NCBI GenBank assembly: GCA_012295275.1
Contig: CM022672.1
Location: 15,078,625-15,142,624 of the forward strand
Direction: 5' to 3'
Length of the DNA: 64,000 nt
Origin: Chrysomallon squamiferum
Taxonomy: Eukaryota; Mollusca; Gastropoda; Neomphalida; Peltospiridae
A program made the translations under genes and the position numbers. Below the pieces are notes generated by a model. It saw only the letters and a program-made list of their open reading frames with translations. It was not told where the DNA came from and did no database searches. Of this stretch, positions 58,471-64,000 are shown piece after piece. Numbering within the stretch: the stretch's first letter is position 1; the number at the start of each line of letters is the position of its first letter.

Positions 58471-59987
58471 ATTGTTTTGGTTAAAAAGGGGTAAGTTTTA
58501 ATTCTGCCATTTTGGAAAATCATATTTTATCATTTCGAAAAATTGTTTTTAGAAATGATATGTTTAAATTAGGTAATTACTTAGGTGCAGAGTATGTTTT
58601 AAAAAAAAAAAAAAAAAAAAAAGAAGTTTGAATATTTAAATTGGGATTTTAAAACCTTTCTAGGGCCCAGGATAAATTAATGAAGATCTTTATAGATTGC
58701 TTTGTGTTTTCATTTCGTTGCCTCCCTACATTGTCAAAGTGCATCAGTAAGGCCTATTTATATAAGTCAGAACTTACTATTTTATTTCTCTCTGTTTTTA
58801 TTTAGTTTCAGTATAGTTTAATTATACTAATTCTGCTTAAAAATATAATAACTATTAAAGATTTTTTTGTTTGTTATAGTGGTAAAAAAAAGGGGCTGTA
58901 TATTGATTTTATTTTGGAATATTCTAATTATTTCTGAGGTTTTTTTTCTTTTGAGTTTTTAAATTTATCTTTTTCAAATATCAATGAAAGATTATGATCT
59001 TTTATTTCCTATTTTTTTATGTTTGCATTTTTTCTCGGTAAAAGATTTGTTTTATACATAAATATTTAGTGTTTTAATATTTATTAGTACATATACATTT
59101 GGAAATGGTCGTTTTTATGTAAAGGGTAGTTGAAAAAAATTATCATCATTAAAAACAGTTGAAAGAACAATACATCAGTTAAGTCTGTTCTAAAGGATAA
59201 ATCTATATATATTAATTGTAATTACATGATTGCGCCCTGGGTCATTTGGCCCATATGTCTAAAAAAACATTATCTTTATTTTTTCTCTTTATCTCTCTTT
59301 CTCTTTCTTTTTCTCTTTCTTTTAATAATTTTTAAATGTAAATAAATATTATCATATAAATATGACATAAATAATAAACACAATAATAATTTAAAAAATT
59401 AAGATGACAATGAAAAATGTTGATAAATAATAAAAAATGTATATTCAATAATAACAAATATTTTGTAAGACACAATTAAAAACTGTCAAAGAAAAGTTAA
59501 TGAACATTAAATATGACAATGAAAACTGTTAATAAATGTTTAAAAAAAAATAAAAAGAGGCAACCCCAGTAAAAACATTTTTACAATTTTTTGTTTGTAC
59601 TCAGATACACAGGACATTGTGAACAGATTTGTTAATGTTGACTTTTGACATGTGTCTAATTAATTATTAGTGTTAGTTTCAGTGTATGTAAACAGTTTAC
59701 AAGGGTTTGAGGTGTGTATTTTCTGAAATATTTTACCTATGTTCCAGGTCATTGTTAAATGTATGTAAAATGTTTTGTCTACAGCATTTTCTGTATGAAA
59801 ATATAGGCCTAGTTGCTGTAAGAAAAGGTGGAATTTTTTTTAGATATTATAAAAGTGTATTATGTATTAGTGTTAGTTTCAACAAATGTAACTTGATATT
59901 GCTTGTTTTTAAGTATATCATATTAAAGATTAATTTAAGGAAGTCTGAACAAAATTCATCAGTTTATTTAGTGTGTATGTGCATCTG

Positions 59988-59990
<3 letters not shown>

Positions 59991-60031
<41 letters not shown>
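59991..60031. repeat. (TG)n microsatellite, about 20 units
   Basis: Pure TG run. Confidence 0.97.
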
Positions 60032-60034
<3 letters not shown>

Positions 60035-60193
60035 AATTATAAAATGTATATATTGAATTATTATTATAATATACAGGTGTATTTGTGAAATTACATATTC
60101 TTAGACATGATACCAAGTAGAGAGATTTCCAACAAACACATTGTACATTTTATTTCATTTACACTATTACCCAGCTGCAGGCATCCTTTCTTT

Positions 60194-60231
<38 letters not shown>

Positions 60232-60419
60232 TATCATTATTATTATTTTTTAAACTGTTGGAATGAATTCTAGATGGCTGGCTGCTTTTATCCAGGTTAT
60301 TCACATGGTTTGAACAGACTATATTTTACTTTGGGCTTTGATCAGGCTCACAGTCCACATAGACTGTTCTAGCATAGGTAAACACAGTCAGGCATGTCCA
60401 ACAGAGTCCTCTTAGTGTT

Positions 60420-61060
60420 TGAAATGGGTGAGGCCCCATATGGGTTGTAATAGTACATTTCACATGGGGGGGGGACCATTGAGGCTGTTTGTACGACTCT
60501 ATCATTGTGCTAAAATTATTTGAGGCTTGGTTCTACAGAATAAGTTGGCCAGAGTAAAGAAATTTATGGTGTACACTGTTATGGTTATAGAGAGATTTTT
60601 GGGATGAGTTTTTGTCATCAGCCACAGTACCAGAAATGTTTGGGGCAGTGTATGGGTTATAATTATTGGGAATGGGGCACTGTTGAGGCGGTTAAATCAT
60701 TTGAAGCACATTTACAAAACAGATTGGCCATTGTATAAGAAAAATATATTGGGTGCATGGTTAAGGTTGTAGATTTTTATTTTTCCCCAGATAGTGCTGT
60801 CTTGAGGTTGTAATCAACAGTATCAGAAATGTGTGGCTTTTTTGTGTGTGTTTTTTTATTTTTATTATTAATTTTTTTTTTTTTTTTGTGGGAGTGGTTC
60901 TAAATATTTTAAACGAGGCACTGTTGAGGAATGTTGTTAGAATGGTGGTGAAAAATAGGGGCGGTGTTAAAGTTCTTGGGAAGAAATTTATATAGAATTG
61001 AAATATGTGAGGCTCTAATAGGGTTGTTGAGATATGTTTGCTTTGGGTGTTTTTAAGATT
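60420..61060. repeat. Degenerate tandem array, about 175-210-bp unit
   Basis: GAAATG or GAAATATG followed by TGAGGC/TGGGGC words begins at 60421, 60633, 60826 and 61000. GGCACTGTTGAGG or a variant, and AGATTGGCCA or AAGTTGGCCA, recur at matching offsets in the first copies. Three to four old copies. Confidence 0.5.
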
Positions 61061-61286
61061 GTACTTTTCTATCCTTTATTTTTTTAATTTTATAAATGTT
61101 TAATACAAAATTTAAATAAATAGAATTTAATGATATATTTAACAACCCCTGAAACTTAATCATTTTGTATGTGTCTCTCTGTATATGTTGACTAAAAAAT
61201 ATTAGCAAAACGATGAAGGTGACTTTTGATTTTCATTAATTATGAATGACTGTTGTTAATGGTAACTGTCTTTTGCATTTTAAAGT

Positions 61287-61307
61287 TTATTATTATTGTT
61301 ATTGTTA

Positions 61308-61350
<43 letters not shown>
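61287..61350. repeat. (ATT)n / (ATTGTT)n microsatellite
   Basis: ATTGTT units then about 14 ATT units. The overlapping open frame encodes only tyrosine and cysteine runs. Confidence 0.95.
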
Positions 61351-61351
<1 letters not shown>

Positions 61352-62646
61352 TTAATCTGAAGCTCTACCCAAAAAGGAATACAACAGCATTCACACAGAA
61401 ACGCTATTTTCTTCAGAACCTAGTGTCCAGGCCAGTGTCTGAATACACCCAACAATACCAGGGTTTTAACAATACCATCCATTCATTGTCCATCACTGGC
61501 CAAATTCTGTGTATGGGACCCTGAAGCTGAGATCCCTTGCAAAGCCAGTTGTCAGGTTACAGTTTTATCTTTACAACGGCAGGTGTAGAAAGAAGCCTGC
61601 TGCCCACAGTCCACAAAGTCTGAGTGGGTGTATGTGTGGGTGTGTGTGGCAGAAAAGTGGGGTAGATCATCTATAAAATAGTTTGTATAGAATTTGTTAG
61701 CAGGCTGCAGTCCCTGTGTAGACACTTAATGAGGAGACTGAGTTGTCATCATTTATTTTTGTTCACAAGTCAGTGCTGAATATTATGTATGTATGTGTTC
61801 CGTAACCACTGAAAAGGTTCACATAACACATTAAAAAGAATTTCCGGGGTGTTTTTTTCTTCAACATTTCAGTTCTGTTTCTGGATATTTTAATAAAAAC
61901 AAAAACAACAACAACAATAATAATTTTTGTTATAAAATTATAAATACCATTAATTTTACATTGTAAATGCACAATTATTTAAAATTTTACTTTTGTGTAT
62001 TGTTTATCTGTTAAAATATATGTATAAAAACATATTTTAATGTCATGTGAAAAATATAAATTATAAAGTTTGGTATAATCAATTTATATATAGATTTTAA
62101 TATTTATTAAAAAATGTTTAAATTGAAAATGATTTGGGTGCACTTTAAAAGAAGGAAAATAAATACATATTGATTTCATTTGACTTTTCTCGTTAATAAT
62201 CTTTTCCATTTTTTAGTACTGTTATTCATTAAAAATTTAAAGAAATGCTGAAGGATATAATTATTTTAACTTATTTTTGTAATCTAATGTTGTGGTGAGG
62301 CATTTAAATGTGTAATTTGTAACTCTCTTTGGAAATAACTCCTTTCCTATAAATAATATTTTTATGATCATGGGCCGATTTTCCTTGTGTGTATTTTCAA
62401 TGCATTTCATGGGAGCACCTTCTCGTTACGTTTTGTCAAGATTTCACATTCATCACCATCAGAAATGTCCAGCTGCCTTTGGTAGGTTTTCAAGATTTCT
62501 TCGCTTTTAATTTTTCGGCTGGATAATCACATGAACATAGACCTATCTTCATAGTGACATTGTTTTGGTCATGTGTTTATTAAAGCCCAGTAAACATATT
62601 AATTTTTTATCCTGACATATATATATTTTTAAAAAGTTAAATAGTT

Positions 62647-62698
62647 AAAATAATAATAATAATAATAATAATAATCATATATATATATATATATATAT
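62647..62698. repeat. (ATA)n(TA)n compound microsatellite
   Basis: About 9 AAT/ATA units followed by about 11 TA units. Confidence 0.95.
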
Positions 62699-62775
62699 GA
62701 AGTAGAAAGAAAAAGAAGAAGAATTACAAATATGTTTCTGTATTTATTTTAAATAAAAATACATTTATTCAGGGT

Positions 62776-62807
<32 letters not shown>

Positions 62808-64000
62808 GTTTCACAGATGTGAAAATAAACAAAACAAAATTCTCTGCATATCAAAACTTCCTACAGATAAGCTATTTTATTTTAAAACATAAAAGGAAAA
62901 AAGAAAAAAAAGACAGCAAAAATCATCGAAAATAGAAGTAAAGATTTTAATCAACAGAAATGCTGCCCACCCCCATCCACTGTCTTCATCATTAAATATT
63001 TTATTCACTGCAGGTGTTAGAATTGAACCTAGTTGCAGAATTAAAATTTCCAGTTGTGGAAATATTAATGTGGGAGGGCAGTACTGTTGTAAAAATGCCT
63101 TTAGCCTTAAGGTCCCTTTTAATGAGACCAGTCACAGTCAGTGTGCAGGTCAGGTTGATAGAAATGTGTACTTGGTATTCAGAGCTGGTACATGATAAAC
63201 TGGAGACTGAATAAATAACCAAGCTAAATGTAGACTTCAGTAAAATGTTTCTTCGGAGGGCAGGCTTGAATATGTGAACTGAATTGTTAAATACACCACA
63301 AAGGTAGTTTTTATTTTAACACATCATGACTGACCTTCAGAGTCAGCAGTATAAACATATTTTGCTGCAAAAGCTTCTTTTTTATTTTTTTTTTTTTTTC
63401 TGTCTATTTTATCTTTAAAAATGTCTTTTAAAAACATTTTTACACTAACAGATCTTTCAAGTAATCAATAGAAAAAGAAGAGATTTTTTTTTTTAAAGAA
63501 AATGAATGGAAATTGTCGGATGTCCTTACAAACGTGTTTGGTGAACCATATCGTGGTATGGATTGTGGGCGGAGTTACTGAATCATGGATTCGTGGATTC
63601 TGACCCATTAATTATGGGATTCTGAAGAATTAAATTCAGTGATATTCTGTTCTCTGCTAGATATTAAACATATTTAAAAAAAAAAAAAATACATTTGTTT
63701 TACCTTCATATAAAAAAGAAAAAACCTTAAAAAAAAACCACCAACGTAACCCAGGATCTATGTTTGTGTATGTAGGCCTATGTATTGCATGTGTAAAGTA
63801 ACTGGACCAAGTATCGATTGCCAACTCAGGCTTGGATAATAAGATCCTGTATACATAAGAGAAAAAAGGGATTGCCATGGGTGGGGTAATCAAAGGGTGA
63901 GTAAGGGCAAGTCACAGGACTGTTGGGTAAAACAATTGTTATCAGTTGAGTAGTTGGTTCGGAGAGAAGAGGAAAGAGAAATCCTGTTAGGTTTTTCTTG

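Larger units (their letters stand above)
57939..64000 (+). other. Following intron of the Ser/Pro-rich gene (to window end)
   Basis: Six kilobases after the GTAAGT donor at 57939. It contains T and A runs, (TG)n (59991-60031), a T run (60197-60231), a degenerate array (60420-61060), (ATT)n (61287-61350), (ATA)n/(TA)n (62647-62698) and a few complex islands (58130-58470, 61370-61620, 62380-62560, 62960-63220). No certain exon; one candidate at 62441-62481. Confidence 0.5.

Noticed and set aside
63014-63222. Overlapping open frames on both strands near the right end
   Set aside because: Both strands open at once usually means a composition effect, and neither matches a family I know.
1-64000. 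CRISPR arrays, operons, tRNA or rRNA genes
   Set aside because: Nothing of the kind seen; spliced genes and microsatellites show eukaryotic nuclear DNA, and no cloverleaf-like sequence stood out by eye.

Overview
This is an AT-rich, intron-rich animal nuclear locus, full of microsatellites and homopolymers. It carries five protein-coding genes and several decayed transposons. PRC1 and PNRC-type genes place it in Metazoa. The style of the repeats and the LINE and Ty3/gypsy remnants suggests a lophotrochozoan, perhaps a mollusc. I did not see the abundant tRNA-derived SINE I would expect in an octopus or squid, so I leave the species open.

Layout, left to right. 167-3396 (minus): first six coding exons of CCT7, the eta subunit of the TRiC/CCT chaperonin; the rest lies off the left edge. 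4590-7157 (plus): a complete three-exon gene, divergent from CCT7, for a 649-residue BTB/POZ protein with a region that reads like the plant NPH3 domain. This is the most surprising gene here. 9910-25735 (plus): complete PRC1 (MAP65/Ase1 spindle-midzone bundler), 12 coding exons, 608 residues; its second intron holds an internally deleted Ty3/gypsy element and a LINE remnant. 31423-31872 (minus): an intact PNRC2-like gene, convergent with PRC1, with an apparent 3' UTR of about 4 kb. 36521-57938 and beyond (plus): the 5' part of an unrecognised Ser/Pro-rich protein gene with a 21-kb intron; its promoter (34690-34902) carries E2F, ETS, YY1, CHR and CRE-like motifs.

That 21-kb intron holds a DNA transposon remnant (37699-38821) with 38-bp inverted repeats, an 8-bp target duplication and a Mutator-like transposase tail, plus long dinucleotide tracts, two very degenerate tandem arrays and several islands of richer, non-repetitive sequence that could be regulatory.

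The genes share no single pathway. CCT7 is a folding chaperone with a perfect three-unit heat-shock element just upstream. PRC1 is a G2/M cytokinesis gene with CCAAT and CHR-like motifs upstream. PNRC2 links decapping and nuclear receptors. The NPH3-like protein may be a BTB-type adaptor, possibly for a CUL3 ligase. All exon boundaries were placed by eye from GT/AG signals, reading-frame phase and family similarity; no search was run.
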